A stretch of 64,000 nt of DNA from G963665215 sp963665215 (GCA_963665215.2 CAXXWW010000011.1:124001-188000); one strand, 5' to 3'; shown: positions 39,359 to 49,434, counted from the stretch's first letter. The notes: generated from the letters alone by a model not told the origin. A program made the numbers and translations.

Positions 39359-40448
39359 AACGCTCACAGACAACGCCATCCCCATCGCCGTCTCGGGCGC
39401 TAGGGACCATTTCCTTCGGGAATCCTCTCCCTCCACCCGCGCTCCCCTGCACCCTTGACTCCCCAGCTTCTACCGCTTCCTCGCACGACTCATACACGGA
39501 GGTGTTCACATCTGGTTCCGGCTCCGGCACTAGAGTCGGTGTTGCCGTTGCCTCCTCTGCTGTAGTCTGCCCCGACGTTTCCGTTCCGGCTATATCCTCC
39601 GCTCTCTCGGCCTCGACTTCGACCGGCTCCTCACAGGTGTCCAGCATGTCGATGACCGCCTCTGTTTCCGTCTGGGTCATCGTGAGCCCCCACTCCATCT
39701 TCACCTCCGTCCAGTCCGTCGCGTACTGGCACCAGTAGCCCTCGTCCGGGGGCCGCCACTCCTCCGGCCCCTTCGCTCCCTTTGACCGGTTGGCTCCCCT
39801 GGTGACCGCGATCAGGTGGTCCGGGTCCCCTAGGTAGTTGGCGTACTCCTGCTTCCTAGCTGCACTCCAAGCCCATCCGCCGGAATCGTGGGCGTTCTTC
39901 AGCGGTACTAGGTGATCGATGTCTAAGTCTACTGGCGCCTCGACGTAGGCGCCAGTGAATGCACCGTACCACCGGCCCGTTTCGACCCGGCATTTCCGTT
40001 CGGACTCAAAGGTGACCTCAACCAGGCTTTCCGAGATGAGGACCTCCTGCCGGGCGTCTCGGCAGTCTCTATCATCGTCGACCCAGTGCTTCCATTGGGA
40101 CCGGTTGTACTCCGCGATATGCGTTGGGATTGGGGCGACGGTAATCGCCAGAGTAGTCGCCGGTCCTGCGGCAGAGGGCGTTGCAACAGCCGTCGGCTCT
40201 TGGGTCGGTATCGACGTGGCCGCTTCCGTCGAGGACGCTGGTGTTGGCGTGGCGGTCGCCGCAGTGGATTCTGGAGTACTCCGAGGTGGCGGCGTCGGGA
40301 TGATGTTCGTCGGCGATTGGGTTATGGAACTTGATTCCGCCGTTGCCGCGGCAGACGTTAGGGTTGCCGCCGGAATCGGCTCCTGGCCTGAGCAGGCCAC
40401 CAAAACCATGAGGATCGGTACGAGTGCCCAAATTGGGAGTCTTGTCAT
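39357..40448 (-). CDS. Secreted HNH nuclease-like lipoprotein with Excalibur end
   Basis: 363 residues from ATG 40448. Signal peptide with lipobox LVAC, a Ser/Thr/Pro linker (about 25-115) and a DUF1524-like HNH region (DIDHLVPLKNAHDSGGWAW, YLGDPDHLIAV, ANRSKGAKGPEEW). A second linker leads to an Excalibur calcium-binding motif (SARDGDGDGVVCER) at the end. Probably a surface nuclease. The stop codon is shared with IS1380 remnant sequence, so the last residues may have been trimmed, though the Excalibur motif is complete. Confidence 0.85.
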   Translation of the reverse strand: MTRLPIWALVPILMVLVACSGQEPIPAATLTSAAATAESSSITQSPTNIIPTPPPRSTPESTAATATPTPASSTEAATSIPTQEPTAVATPSAAGPATTLAITVAPIPTHIAEYNRSQWKHWVDDDRDCRDARQEVLISESLVEVTFESERKCRVETGRWYGAFTGAYVEAPVDLDIDHLVPLKNAHDSGGWAWSAARKQEYANYLGDPDHLIAVTRGANRSKGAKGPEEWRPPDEGYWCQYATDWTEVKMEWGLTMTQTETEAVIDMLDTCEEPVEVEAERAEDIAGTETSGQTTAEEATATPTLVPEPEPDVNTSVYESCEEAVEAGESRVQGSAGGGRGFPKEMVPSARDGDGDGVVCER

Positions 40449-40502
40449 TCGCGTCCTGCTCTCCTTCTGAATAGACATCGGGGCCTGATTACAGATCCAC
40501 AA

Positions 40503-40667
40503 CGAAAGTGACTGATGGCCTAGTAGACCGACATCCTAGCAATGAAGGGTAACGAGAATACTGCGCGACGCTCCCATCCTAACCTTCCCCCTGACGGGAA
40601 GGGACTCACTGTTGCCGTGAGGCCTCGCCAATCCAGGCTAACCCTCATTTCAAAGATTTCGTACCAC
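40503..40667. other. Intergenic, no gene seen
   Basis: Short AT-richer stretch containing the upstream region of the HNH lipoprotein gene. No convincing promoter boxes. Confidence 0.35.
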
Positions 40668-40993
40668 TAGGTTTGGCCAAGGACCGGGCGTCGATAACGT
40701 CCAGCACAGTCGAACGGCGTCTCCCGTAGCGGTCTGTAGACATCAATTACCTCGTCCTCGAGCTCGAACCGCTCCGTCAGGACGTCGATGGCGGCTTGAG
40801 CAATCAGTGACGCGCAGGCGAGGACGGAGGCGGGCGGCGCATTGTTGACAGGTGCAGAGCAACCGAGGTCGGGCTCCGCAAGATCTACCGCGGGTTCGCT
40901 AGGTGGAACAATTGGGTACTTGGGAGAATCTGGCCGACTAGTGATTGGGGCATCTGCATCCAGGGCCTTCCTCTGAACCCGGCCAATGAAACC
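40668..40993 (-). pseudogene. Second Cap2 (CBASS E1) C-terminal fragment
   Basis: On the minus strand the frame reads GFIGRVQRKALDADAPI, then DLAEPDLGCSAPVNNAPPAS and VIDVYRPL, ending RYRRPVLGQT at TAG 40668-40670. This closely matches the end of the CBASS Cap2 at 57850-58177 but is not identical at DNA level, so it is a homologous gene rather than a copy of that segment. The catalytic-Cys-like GCSAP is kept. The upstream part is replaced by an integrase fragment. It is a remnant of another CBASS-type operon. Confidence 0.85.
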
Positions 40994-41046
40994 TGTGGGC
41001 CAGGATGAAGCGGGAGTAGTCGTCCATGACGTTTAGTTTCGGCGTG
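40994..41046 (-). pseudogene. Integrase-core scrap
   Basis: On the minus strand KLNVMDDYSRFILAH, the conserved second block of rve-type transposases (IS3/IS481 class), fused at its end to the Cap2 remnant. Nothing else of the element remains. Confidence 0.6.
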
Positions 41047-41410
41047 ATAATCCCAGCGAAGCGCTGCCGACGGGACTACATGCACTGAGGCCGACCTGAT
41101 CCCCAGATTTCCTTTTCGGCGTTTGGCAAATAGTACCTTCTTTACAGACCGCTCTGAGAAACGGACGTCGCCGAAGTACAACTCAGTAGCGTTTGTATTT
41201 TGCGTGATTTCGGCAGGTTCTGGGTTAGCTGAGCTTCCCATACGGGTGTCATCTCCTGTTACGTGGTGTAGTCAGGTATATGAGACTCCCTGTTGGTCTA
41301 CTACTTGCACAGTTGTGCCAATCTAATTGACCGGGACAGTCTTGCAGTAGTAGAAAACCTGAAGAGACTGCTCTTGGAATCGAGCCACATTACAACGGCC
41401 GCCACAACCG
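41047..41410. other. No supported gene; possible short frame on minus strand
   Basis: A frame from ATG 41241 (AGGAGATG upstream) starts MGSSANPEPAEITQNTNATE but runs into the integrase scrap in the wrong frame. I cannot assign it. Confidence 0.35.
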
Positions 41411-42046
41411 CTACAAACGCCGGTTAGACACCACAGGCTCCGACGCCAGTAGGTCGCGGAGCTTGGTCAGGTTTGGAAGACCCAGGATTCGGGAGATGCC
41501 GTCGTCCAGAGAGCGGCGGGCCGGGCAATTCGCAATACTTGGCAGCCGTTCGAACTCGGCACCTGCCAGTTGGTCGAACAGGTCTGACAAGCCTTCAAGC
41601 TGCGCTAGCGAGAGGCGACGCAGGTCGAGAACTGGCAGCTCTGCCAGGTCGGCTTTCTTCAGTTGCACCCAACTGCCTTGTGTTGTATTGCGGACAGCCA
41701 TCAGGGTTAGCAAGCCGAAGCTGCTGTCCAGCCATACCGTGAGCGCCTTTTCGAACTTTGGGTATTCGACTCGCACCGGCCACCACATACTGCCCAGGAC
41801 ATCCGTCGATGCCCGCATGGCAACAACCCTCACTGTGTTGAGCCGGAAACGTGCTCCGACAAGGAGCCGACTGGATTGCCGCCAGAGGTAGTCACCGTAA
41901 CCTGGACGCTGTCCACCTCTTGGATTTGTTAACGGCGACAGATAGCCATCCATTGAACATGTCAGCGACTTGCGCAGCTCTGTATCGTGACCCTCAACGA
42001 CAGGGTAGGCCGTTATGGAGATGGTTCTATCGAATCCATCACTTAG
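41411..42046 (-). pseudogene. Nuclease-methyltransferase, 3' piece (target-recognition end)
   Basis: Continues the gene from 43771 (…GPDVRSLSDGFDRTISITAY) to the stop at 41411. It contains LGSMWWPVRVEYPKFEKALT, TTQGSWVQLKKADLAELPVL and a C-terminal DLLASEP region, typical of the DNA-recognition part of large N6-adenine methyltransferases. It has no start codon of its own. Confidence 0.85.
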
Positions 42047-43765
42047 CCCGAATCCACCGAAGGACACCGATGGACGGCGTGAGGAAAGCGGAAGGGGGGT
42101 GAGGGAGCTACAGGGGAAATAGCCTGGGTTCCATTTGGGGTAGGGAGGTCGGCGGACGGTCTTCATCGCCGCACAGGGGCCCCTATGGCCGTCTGCGGGA
42201 GCTGCGATGCGCGGGATGGCGAGAGAATACGCAGCAGGGAACTCTCTCGGACCGGGCTGGCACGAGTCTGCGGGGATCTTCGGTTGTCCGGTGGGTGGGT
42301 CGGTCGCCGACGGTGCCGTCAGGCCGGGAGTGGAATGGCTCGCAGCCGGGCCAAGGCGCGGCTGAACTTCTCAGCCCAAGGCCAGCGATCCGGAAGATGC
42401 AGGGTCAACCGGCGTGCCGAGCGGGTGAGCCGTCCGGCCAGGGAGAAGAACCGCCGCCGGAGGGTCTTGGTGGTGGCTATCCGCTCTCCCAGACCGATCC
42501 GCGCCGTCCAGCGGGCCAGGTTGTGGGCCATCGTCTGGGCGGCCAGCCAGGCGCCGTTGGCGGCGAAGCGGCCCGAGGGGAGATGGTTCAGCCCGACGCC
42601 GTACTTGAGGTCGCGTATGGCATTCTCGATCTCGGCGTGGCGGCGATGGTCAGCCTCCAGTTCGAGCAACTCCCCGTCCCGGTCGGTGATGAAGCCATGA
42701 TAGCTGTATTTGGCGAAGAGGGCCAGTTGGGAACCGGGCGTCGGCTTCACCCGCCGGACGATGAGCCGTACCGGCGCGGCGTCCGCCTCGGCCTGGAAGG
42801 GGGTGCAGGTGGTCTCGGCCACATCGGCGGCGCCGTCCATCCAGTAAGGAATCGGCGTCCAGGCATCTTCGGGTATCGCCTCGATGAGATTGTGCAGGCT
42901 TTTGTGCTGGCGGATGGTGATGGAGAAGCGGACATCCATCTTGCGGCAGACGGATACCACGCCATGAGTGTAGAACCCGCTGTCGGCCCGTAGCGTGAGT
43001 CGTCCGTTGGCCCCGGCGTAGCGCACCCGTCCCACCGTCTCCCGCAGGAAGTGGGCGGCGCCGCGGGCGGTGTTGGCCCGGCCCTCGCGCAGCCGGGACA
43101 TCAGCACGTCTCCGGTGCCGGCGGCGATGGCCAGCAGCGGGTGGTAGCCCCGCTTGCCGGTATAGCCGTGGTGGCGGGCGCCCTCCTTGGCCAGTCCGTA
43201 GGTCTCGCAGATGGTGGAGTCCAGGTCAATGGTCAGGGGCCCGTCGCCGGGTCCCGCCCCGGCCTGCCAAGCCCGGGCCAGCAACTCGCGGCTCACCCGG
43301 TCGAGTTGACGGACGTGGCCCCACCGGAAGCTGCGCAGGAAGGTGCCCAGGGTGGATGGCGCCTTGACCGTGCCGCCCAGGGTGCAGGCCGTCCCCCCGG
43401 TGCGCAACACATCGGCGTCGTCAATGCAGTCGCCCCCAGCCAGCGCAGACGCCACCAGCGTCATCATCTTGTCGCTCGTGTTCGCCCGCCCCGGGGCATC
43501 GCCCAGGTCGAGGCGCTGCCGGACGAGTTCGGGCAGGCCGAGGTGCCGCGCCAGGGTGGCCGGAAGGAGCAGCCCGGCATTGGCCACCAAGCGGCGGTCG
43601 TCGAAGGTGATTTGGATCCGGTCGGGGTGGTTGCGTGGCAGCATCTACTGGGTGCTCCTTTTCCGGGGCCGTTTTTTTGCTACAAAACCATTATCCCAGA
43701 AGCACAGGAGCACCTTCTTGCCGCCTCAGGACGCTAACCCGACGCCCTCCTTCGGTGGATTCGGG
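42047..43765 (-). mobile_element. IS1380-family element, copy 4 (1719 bp)
   Basis: Exact 5-bp duplication CTTAG (42042-42046, 43766-43770). It splits the methyltransferase gene, and removal restores 942 codons without a stop (636 + 2190 nt). Confidence 0.95.
42319..43644 (-). CDS. IS1380 transposase (copy 4, intact)
   Basis: 441 residues. It differs from copy 1 by one residue seen (Val to Ala before QTMAHN). Confidence 0.95.
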   Translation of the reverse strand: MLPRNHPDRIQITFDDRRLVANAGLLLPATLARHLGLPELVRQRLDLGDAPGRANTSDKMMTLVASALAGGDCIDDADVLRTGGTACTLGGTVKAPSTLGTFLRSFRWGHVRQLDRVSRELLARAWQAGAGPGDGPLTIDLDSTICETYGLAKEGARHHGYTGKRGYHPLLAIAAGTGDVLMSRLREGRANTARGAAHFLRETVGRVRYAGANGRLTLRADSGFYTHGVVSVCRKMDVRFSITIRQHKSLHNLIEAIPEDAWTPIPYWMDGAADVAETTCTPFQAEADAAPVRLIVRRVKPTPGSQLALFAKYSYHGFITDRDGELLELEADHRRHAEIENAIRDLKYGVGLNHLPSGRFAANGAWLAAQTMAHNLARWTARIGLGERIATTKTLRRRFFSLAGRLTRSARRLTLHLPDRWPWAEKFSRALARLRAIPLPA

Positions 43766-43770
43766 CTTAG

Positions 43771-45960
43771 GCTGCGCACATCAGGGCCAATTTCTCCCAC
43801 TTCGTCGAACCGGCACATGGGGACCTTTGCAGTCGTCGCCTCGCCAGGGATCCATGCTTCTCCGTCGTTCAATACCCTGAGTGCGCTGCGGACCAAGTCG
43901 GCGCGGGCAAACTGCATGCCGGACCATTGCTTGCCAGCTAGTTTCAATTCCGGCATCGACAACACCTCGCCGACGTGCCGGCCGTCAACCTCCAGTAGTG
44001 CAGTGCCCGTCCCCTCTAGTCTTGCTGGCTTCGTCACAGTTATCGCCTGTGCCACTCGGTGAGCATCCAACACGCCGTCCGGGTTCCGCCAGAGATTGAC
44101 GAAGGTGGTGCGGCGCTCAGCGGTGTCGTGGTTATCAGGACGGCGTGTGGCAATCAGAAGTGCCTCCGAGAGGTCCGTGCTGTCCGAGAAGTTCCACCGC
44201 AGCGGATCGTGGGACGCAATGACCATGTCAAGGGCGAAGTCGTGCTCTATGAGGGAGCGGGTCTGCTTCCAGGATGGTCCGGTGCACACCGTAGCCGGCA
44301 ATACCAGAGCCAAGCGTCCCTCACCGGGACGCAGTTTGGGCGACGCTGCCGCTACGAACGCCGCGCCAAGTCCGGCGGTGGCTGATGCTTGCCTCTGCTT
44401 CAAGCGGCGCGACAGCTCGTCCTGAAGCTTCCGCCGGTCTGCCGAAGGCAGGCTGCCAAACAGCAGGTTGCCGATAACTGAACGTGTAAACGGCGGATTC
44501 ATAATAGCCAGGTCCAACTCCGGCAATATGGCTGTTACCCCTTCCGCCGCACCTCGAGAGCCGCTGCCGGATACCCTCTCGACATCCCTCGTAGCTACTC
44601 CCATGTCTTCGACGGACAGCGCAAATTGGACCGCAGCCTCGCCCGCCCCCAGGAAGTCCAGCGAGCCCAGCGATACATGCGAGCCTTCCGCTCCCAGTGG
44701 CATCACGTAGAGGTTCATGCGGTCGAACTGTATATCCGGGTTGAGCATCGCCAGGCTGGTGGCGGCGAAATGTACAGCAGAAAGCTGAACGCCGTAGCCG
44801 TGCAGGGCCTGCTCGACCATTGCCTTGTGCAACTCTGCGGCTTTCTGGCCGCCAGCAGCTGTATGCCGGCGCTCGACCTCAGTAGCTACTGCCATCAGTA
44901 ACGTTCCTGTACCACAAGCAAGGTCGGCCACGTTGAGCGCGGCGGGGAACTCGTGGTCGCTCCAGTCAATGTGGGGCGGCCAATCATGGAACACGAGCCG
45001 TGACAGCAGCGTGGCCGCAGGCACCGAGGTGTAGTAGGCCCCGGTGAACTTGGCGTCGGTCAGCAGCGTGTGGAACAGACGCCCGGAAAGATCGTGCCCT
45101 TCCAATCGGCGCGTGTCCTCCATAGCCTTTACCAAGGGAGCTATGACTGAGGTTTGGACTTCCTCTGGCCCAGTATCGAGCACGTCAAGGATGTTGGTCG
45201 CCAACTCGAAAACTGGCACGTAGTCGATGTTGTCGCAGATATGACGCCATGCCTGGCGTAGCCCGGGGATGCCCTGCCCCAGCGTCTCGTTGACGGTCGG
45301 GACGTCCTCATTGGCTGCGGCGAGACGGTCCTGGAATGCGAGAGCGTTGAAGAGCACCAAGCATCCAATACGGAGGGCGGCAGATCGGTCCTTCTCCTGA
45401 TCAGTACTGGCAATGATGTCGGCGATCCGGCGAGATATCCGTGCGTGTTTGGCAATTTGCTCCGCCGCCTGTTCCAGAGCGTACCCAACCGCACCGGCAG
45501 CAGCAGCCACTCGGTCTTCACCTTCCAATTCCAATGGAAGGGTACGCAACTGGTCTGCAAGTTCTGCTACGGACCCGCTCCTTATGCGTGGCTCTGGGGT
45601 CGCTACGCCGCGAGTGCCATGCAGCCACCATTTGAGGTCCGTCGCGGCCTCAAGGCCAGCGTACGTGTTCTCTTCATGTCGAAGCCCGCCGGGATAGAGG
45701 ACGCCAACCATTCCAAGAGCTTCGGGAAAGTCTTTCAGGCGTTCTTCGAGCTGACCATCCAGGAGATTGGCAGAGCCATCCCATTTGCATTCCAGGATCA
45801 CCAGATCCCCGCCTCTCAACTCGACGCGAATATCGGGGGTGCCCTTCCGACTGCGGCGCTCTGCCCTGGCCGATATGCCGTGGTCGCGGAGGGACTGGGC
45901 GAGAAGGACATTAACGCCCTCCTCGCGAATGGTCTCAGGATCGTTCTGTCGAGTAGTCAT
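43771..45960 (-). pseudogene. Nuclease-methyltransferase, 5' piece (PD-(D/E)XK + N6-adenine methylase)
   Basis: The N-terminus has a nuclease-like core (GTPDIRVELRGGDLVILECKW: D, then ExK). Residues about 310-600 are an N6-adenine methyltransferase: DLACGTGTLLMA (SAM-binding motif I) and IMNPPF (catalytic motif IV). One polypeptide carrying nuclease, methylase and recognition parts resembles type IIG restriction enzymes or single-protein defence methylases. An IS1380 element cuts off the recognition end, so the system is probably inactive as assembled. The frame ends in IS sequence at 43726. Confidence 0.88.
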
Positions 45961-46012
45961 TGTCGAGGTTTGCCTGTAACAAAATCAGATGAGCGAATTC
46001 TTCGATCAGTGG

Positions 46013-46453
46013 TCATCGCGAACCTGTGGTTAGATCAGGCTTGCTTGTCTCCGCGCCCAAGGCGCTCACGACCTCCTTGATTCGAGCCAGACTTGCAGTT
46101 GCGTAGTCAGTGGCCTCGTATCGCTGTATCTGTTGCTCCTTCAGCCCAAGGCGTTCTGCCAGGTCCTTCTGACTCAGGCCTTGTGCGACCCGTGCTTTGA
46201 TCAGAGCGGTTGCTAGTTCAGCGACCACGCTAAGCTCATCCATCGGGAACTTGCCAGCCTTCAGAGATTCATACTCGCGCAACTCTCCCTCAAGGTCTGC
46301 TAGCTGGCTCCTCAACGCGTCCTCTTGAGCTTTAGCGATAAGGGGATGTATACCGTCGGTCCCGCCGGAGCGATGCCTGAGGCTGTGAAGGGTCTGCGAG
46401 AATCGATCCGCCTGCGCCTTGGTGATCCGATATTGCCGTTCGTTCTTGATCAT
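46013..46453 (-). CDS. XRE-family helix-turn-helix protein (likely antitoxin/regulator)
   Basis: 146 residues. An N-terminal alpha-helical part (about 1-80, SQLADLEGELREYESLKAG) precedes an HTH_3 domain (LIKARVAQGLSQKDLAERLG, KEQQIQRYEATDY). Its ATG overlaps the stop of the upstream DUF6932-type gene (ATGA), so translation is coupled. It probably binds the palindrome at 46898 and represses its own operon. Confidence 0.85.
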   Translation of the reverse strand: MIKNERQYRITKAQADRFSQTLHSLRHRSGGTDGIHPLIAKAQEDALRSQLADLEGELREYESLKAGKFPMDELSVVAELATALIKARVAQGLSQKDLAERLGLKEQQIQRYEATDYATASLARIKEVVSALGAETSKPDLTTGSR

Positions 46454-46891
46454 GCGAGGCCTCCCAAGTCTATGGCAATGATCCCCTTGGGTCGCCCGGT
46501 GTCCTTGTCTGTCTGAAAGAATTCAAGAAACGACAGCCCGCCTGTATCAGCGATGATTGACGCTGGGAAACAGCTCCCCCATGTACTTGGCCTTCTGTGT
46601 GGCCCTCCCGGGGTCGAAGGTCAAGAGAACAGGGTCGAGAGCCGCCGGTTCGACGCCATCCTCTTCCCAACAGGCGTCGTAGTCGTTTGGTAAGTCCCTG
46701 CTCGTCACGAAGCTCCCATTGATGTAGACGGTCCGGCATCCAGCGTCCTTCAAGTTCGCGAGTGCGGCTCTGAGTCCAGTCATGAGGTGCTGTCTCCAAG
46801 GATTGTTCCCAAGTCTAGCGATCAACTCGTCCCAGTCGGCCCAGTGCACTCCTGGCGGAAGGAGGCCATCTGCATCAAACTGGGGTATCAT
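46450..46891 (-). pseudogene. DUF6932-like nucleotidyltransferase (possible toxin), frameshifted near its end
   Basis: N-terminus MIPQFDADGLLPPGVHWADW, nucleotidyltransferase core INGSFVTSRDLPNDYDACW (GS…DYD). After GELFPS one extra base near 46558 moves the family's natural C-terminus (ADTGGLSFLEFFQTDKDTG, then RPKGIIAIDLGG) into another frame, and a premature stop follows at 46547. The corrected frame ends at 46450, overlapping the XRE start. With XRE partners such proteins look like toxin-antitoxin pairs; activity is not known to me. Confidence 0.75.
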
Positions 46892-46897
46892 AACACA

Positions 46898-46926
46898 ACA
46901 ATACTATTGTGTAATTGCGTTGTCAA
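46898..46926 (-). promoter_or_regulatory. Promoter and operator of the DUF6932-XRE pair; near-leaderless start
   Basis: On the minus strand TTGACA (46921-46926), 17-bp spacer and TATTGT (46898-46903). The perfect palindrome ACAATACTATTGT (46898-46910) covers the -10, as expected for autorepression. The gene's ATG starts 6 nt after the -10, so the mRNA is probably leaderless. Confidence 0.75.
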
Positions 46927-46947
46927 GAACAATGTCTGCCTCCCAAA

Positions 46948-47757
46948 TCAGTTCCGCCACAGTCCGGCGGTCAGGACACGGCGAAGCCAACGCCGCAGCA
47001 ACGCCCGCACCCGCTCCGCCCGCACCCGCTTGAGGTACTGCGTCCGCTCCCAGAGCTGATCCCGCCGGTCGAACTCGTCCCAGGGGAACGAAGCCGGAGG
47101 CAGCGTCAGCTCGTGCTCCCCGACGATGGCGATTTCCAGCTCCAACATTGGCTCCTGGACCTCCGTCCTGTCCAGGGTGGTGCCGGTCTTCAGGAACTCG
47201 GCCCTCACCTTCCGCCACTCGACGATCGCCGGCGTGGCGTCTCCGTACACCAGGTCTTCGTTGGGTTCAGCCTCCTGGGTAACCAGCTGGGGGTACGTCC
47301 TGGGGCGGACGTATCTTCGCTTCGACGGCTCAGGCTCCGCGCCGGTCGGGGATGTCCTCTCCATCCCGCCCTGCGCGCTCCTTCCCGCCTCCAACCGCAC
47401 CAGTCGCCGCTCCACGTGCCGCATCGCCTTGGCCTGCTCCTCCCGCAGAGCCTCGACCTTTCCTGCGACGTCCGCTCGGACGTCTTCGATGCCGCTTCGG
47501 AGTTTCCCCTCCATCTCCTCGATGCGACCCTCCAGGGCATCGTTGCGCTCCCTCTGCCGGGCCGCCGCCGAGCCTGCTCCCGACTGTAGCCCCTGCTCCA
47601 ACGCCTCCCGCACACGCCAGGACAGTCTTCCCGTCTTCATGGACGAGGCCACCGTCCTTGGGTCTATACCCAACGCCAGCGCGGCTCCCCTGTTCCCCTT
47701 CTCCCGCACCAGCTCGTGCAGCAGCGCCATCAGCCGCAGGTGGTGAACGTCCTCCAC
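46948..47757 (-). CDS. Uncharacterised protein with helix-turn-helix and coiled coil
   Basis: 269 residues. Residues 1-55 look like a helix-turn-helix (LVREKGNRGAALALGIDPRT). Residues about 75-125 form a long charged coiled coil (EGRIEEMEGKLRSGIEDVR, EALREEQAKAMRHVERR). The C-terminus is basic with many Arg. I do not recognise the family. It lies between the DUF6932/XRE pair and the IS1202-like element and could belong to either or to neither. Confidence 0.65.
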   Translation of the reverse strand: MEDVHHLRLMALLHELVREKGNRGAALALGIDPRTVASSMKTGRLSWRVREALEQGLQSGAGSAAARQRERNDALEGRIEEMEGKLRSGIEDVRADVAGKVEALREEQAKAMRHVERRLVRLEAGRSAQGGMERTSPTGAEPEPSKRRYVRPRTYPQLVTQEAEPNEDLVYGDATPAIVEWRKVRAEFLKTGTTLDRTEVQEPMLELEIAIVGEHELTLPPASFPWDEFDRRDQLWERTQYLKRVRAERVRALLRRWLRRVLTAGLWRN

Positions 47758-47796
47758 GACACTGCTGTCTTCGATGTCAAGGGTGTTGTTGTTCTA

Positions 47797-49400
47797 CGAT
47801 TATGTCAGTAGCTAACTGGTCAGCGAAAATGTCATCCCATGGAAGGAGTGACATTGACGCAGAAGGAGCAGACGAGACTTCAGGTGCTCAACAGCGTTCT
47901 GGCAGATCAGGTGGTGGTATGTCAGGCGGCCGAGGTCCTGGGAGTGAGCGAACGCCACATGAGGCGTATTCTGGCGGCCTATAGGAAGGAGGGCGCCGCC
48001 GCACTCGCCCACGGGAATCGTGGCCGCCGACCGGCCAACACCACGACAGAGACCAAGATGACTTACGTGGTGCAGCTGGCCCGCACTCGCTACGCTGGAA
48101 CGAACCATACGCATCTGACCGAGTTGTTGATGGAACGGGAGGGGATCGACCTGAGCCGCTCTACGGTGCGCCGCATCCTGGTCAGCGCCGGCGTGGACAG
48201 CCCCCGCCGCCGCCGGCCGCCCAGACACCGTGTCCGGCGCAAACGCATGGCCCAAGAAGGGATGCTGCTGCAGATAGATGGGAGCCACCATCGGTGGCTG
48301 GGGGAACAAGGACCCCGGTTCGTCCTGCTGTTGGCCGTGGACGACGCCACCGGCACTGTGCCTAACGCTCTGTTCAGCCAGGAGGAGGACACCCGCGGCT
48401 ACTTCCTTCTCATGGAGGGGTTGATCCGGCAATGCGGGATACCGCTGGCCGTCTACAGCGACCGACACGCGGTCTTCAAGCATACTGGAGAGCCTCGCCA
48501 GAAGCCGGCCGGGCCAACCCAGTTCGCCCGCGCCATGGAGGAGCTGGGGATACGCCAGATATTCGCCAGGTCACCGCAGGCGAAGGGCCGGGTCGAGCGG
48601 ACGGCGGGGACATTCCAGGACCGGCTGGTGACCGAGCTGCGCCTGGCGGGCGTCACCACCATCGACGAGGCCAATGAAGTCCTGCACCGCTTCCTGCCGC
48701 GCTTCAACGAGAAGTTCGGGGTTCCGGCAGAGCACTCAAGCGTTGCTTACCGCTCTATGGAGTCATCGGTGTCCCTGGACCAGATACTCTGCTTCAAGCA
48801 CCGCCGCAAGGTGGCCAGGGACAACACCGTCAAGTACAACTGGCGTACCTTGCAGCTGCTGCCTGGTAAGGAGCGGCCTAGCTACGCCGGAGCGCAGCTG
48901 GAGGTCCATGAGGGCTTGGACGGTCAGCTCCTCGTGCAGTACCGGGGACGCACGATCCCCACACAGGAGGCGCCGCCGCGCCCTGGAGTTCTCCGTGCCT
49001 CCAATGGTCCTCTCCGATATGGCCCCGGCCTTGAGCGTAGGGTCAACGGCGTGGGCAGCCACCCCAAGGAGAGCTTGGCATCCCTCGACGCCATCGAGGC
49101 CGACAGCGCCACATTGAACGGCGGCGGCAGAGTTCGCAAGCCTCCGGCATCGCCACGCAGGAAACCCACGCCGCGACAGAGGGTCCGGTGGAAGGCCGTG
49201 CAGCAGGCTAAGCTTCGGGGCCTCTCCATTCGGGCAATCGCCAGGGAGTTGGGCATCCACAGGAACACGGTCCGCAAGTACGCCGAAGCCAAGAGCCCGC
49301 CCATGATGCCCACCAGGGGCAGGTCCCGCGTATCACAGTCCGATGGTATGACAGCGGCCTAGATGGACATTTTCCCTGACCACTTAGGCGGACATAATCG
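47797..49400 (+). mobile_element. IS1202-like (ISNCY) element, about 1604 bp
   Basis: Both ends contain CGATTATGTC followed after 8-10 bp by TGGTCAGSGAAAATGTC, inverted relative to each other. It carries a single transposase. No short target duplication is seen; this group makes longer ones (about 24-29 bp), and none is obvious. The right end is repeated alone at 35572-35603. Confidence 0.75.
47839..49362 (+). CDS. IS1202/ISNCY-type transposase
   Basis: 507 residues. N-terminal helix-turn-helix (VCQAAEVLGVSERHMRRILA), an rve DDE core with LQIDGSHHRWL (D), AVYSDRHAVFK (D) and SPQAKGRVERTAGTFQDRL (E), and a second helix-turn-helix at the C-terminus (LSIRAIARELGIHRNTVRKY). Apparently intact. 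Confidence 0.88.
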   Translation: MEGVTLTQKEQTRLQVLNSVLADQVVVCQAAEVLGVSERHMRRILAAYRKEGAAALAHGNRGRRPANTTTETKMTYVVQLARTRYAGTNHTHLTELLMEREGIDLSRSTVRRILVSAGVDSPRRRRPPRHRVRRKRMAQEGMLLQIDGSHHRWLGEQGPRFVLLLAVDDATGTVPNALFSQEEDTRGYFLLMEGLIRQCGIPLAVYSDRHAVFKHTGEPRQKPAGPTQFARAMEELGIRQIFARSPQAKGRVERTAGTFQDRLVTELRLAGVTTIDEANEVLHRFLPRFNEKFGVPAEHSSVAYRSMESSVSLDQILCFKHRRKVARDNTVKYNWRTLQLLPGKERPSYAGAQLEVHEGLDGQLLVQYRGRTIPTQEAPPRPGVLRASNGPLRYGPGLERRVNGVGSHPKESLASLDAIEADSATLNGGGRVRKPPASPRRKPTPRQRVRWKAVQQAKLRGLSIRAIARELGIHRNTVRKYAEAKSPPMMPTRGRSRVSQSDGMTAA

Positions 49401-49434
49401 CTGGACATCGACACAGGAATCGAGGCTTGTTAAG

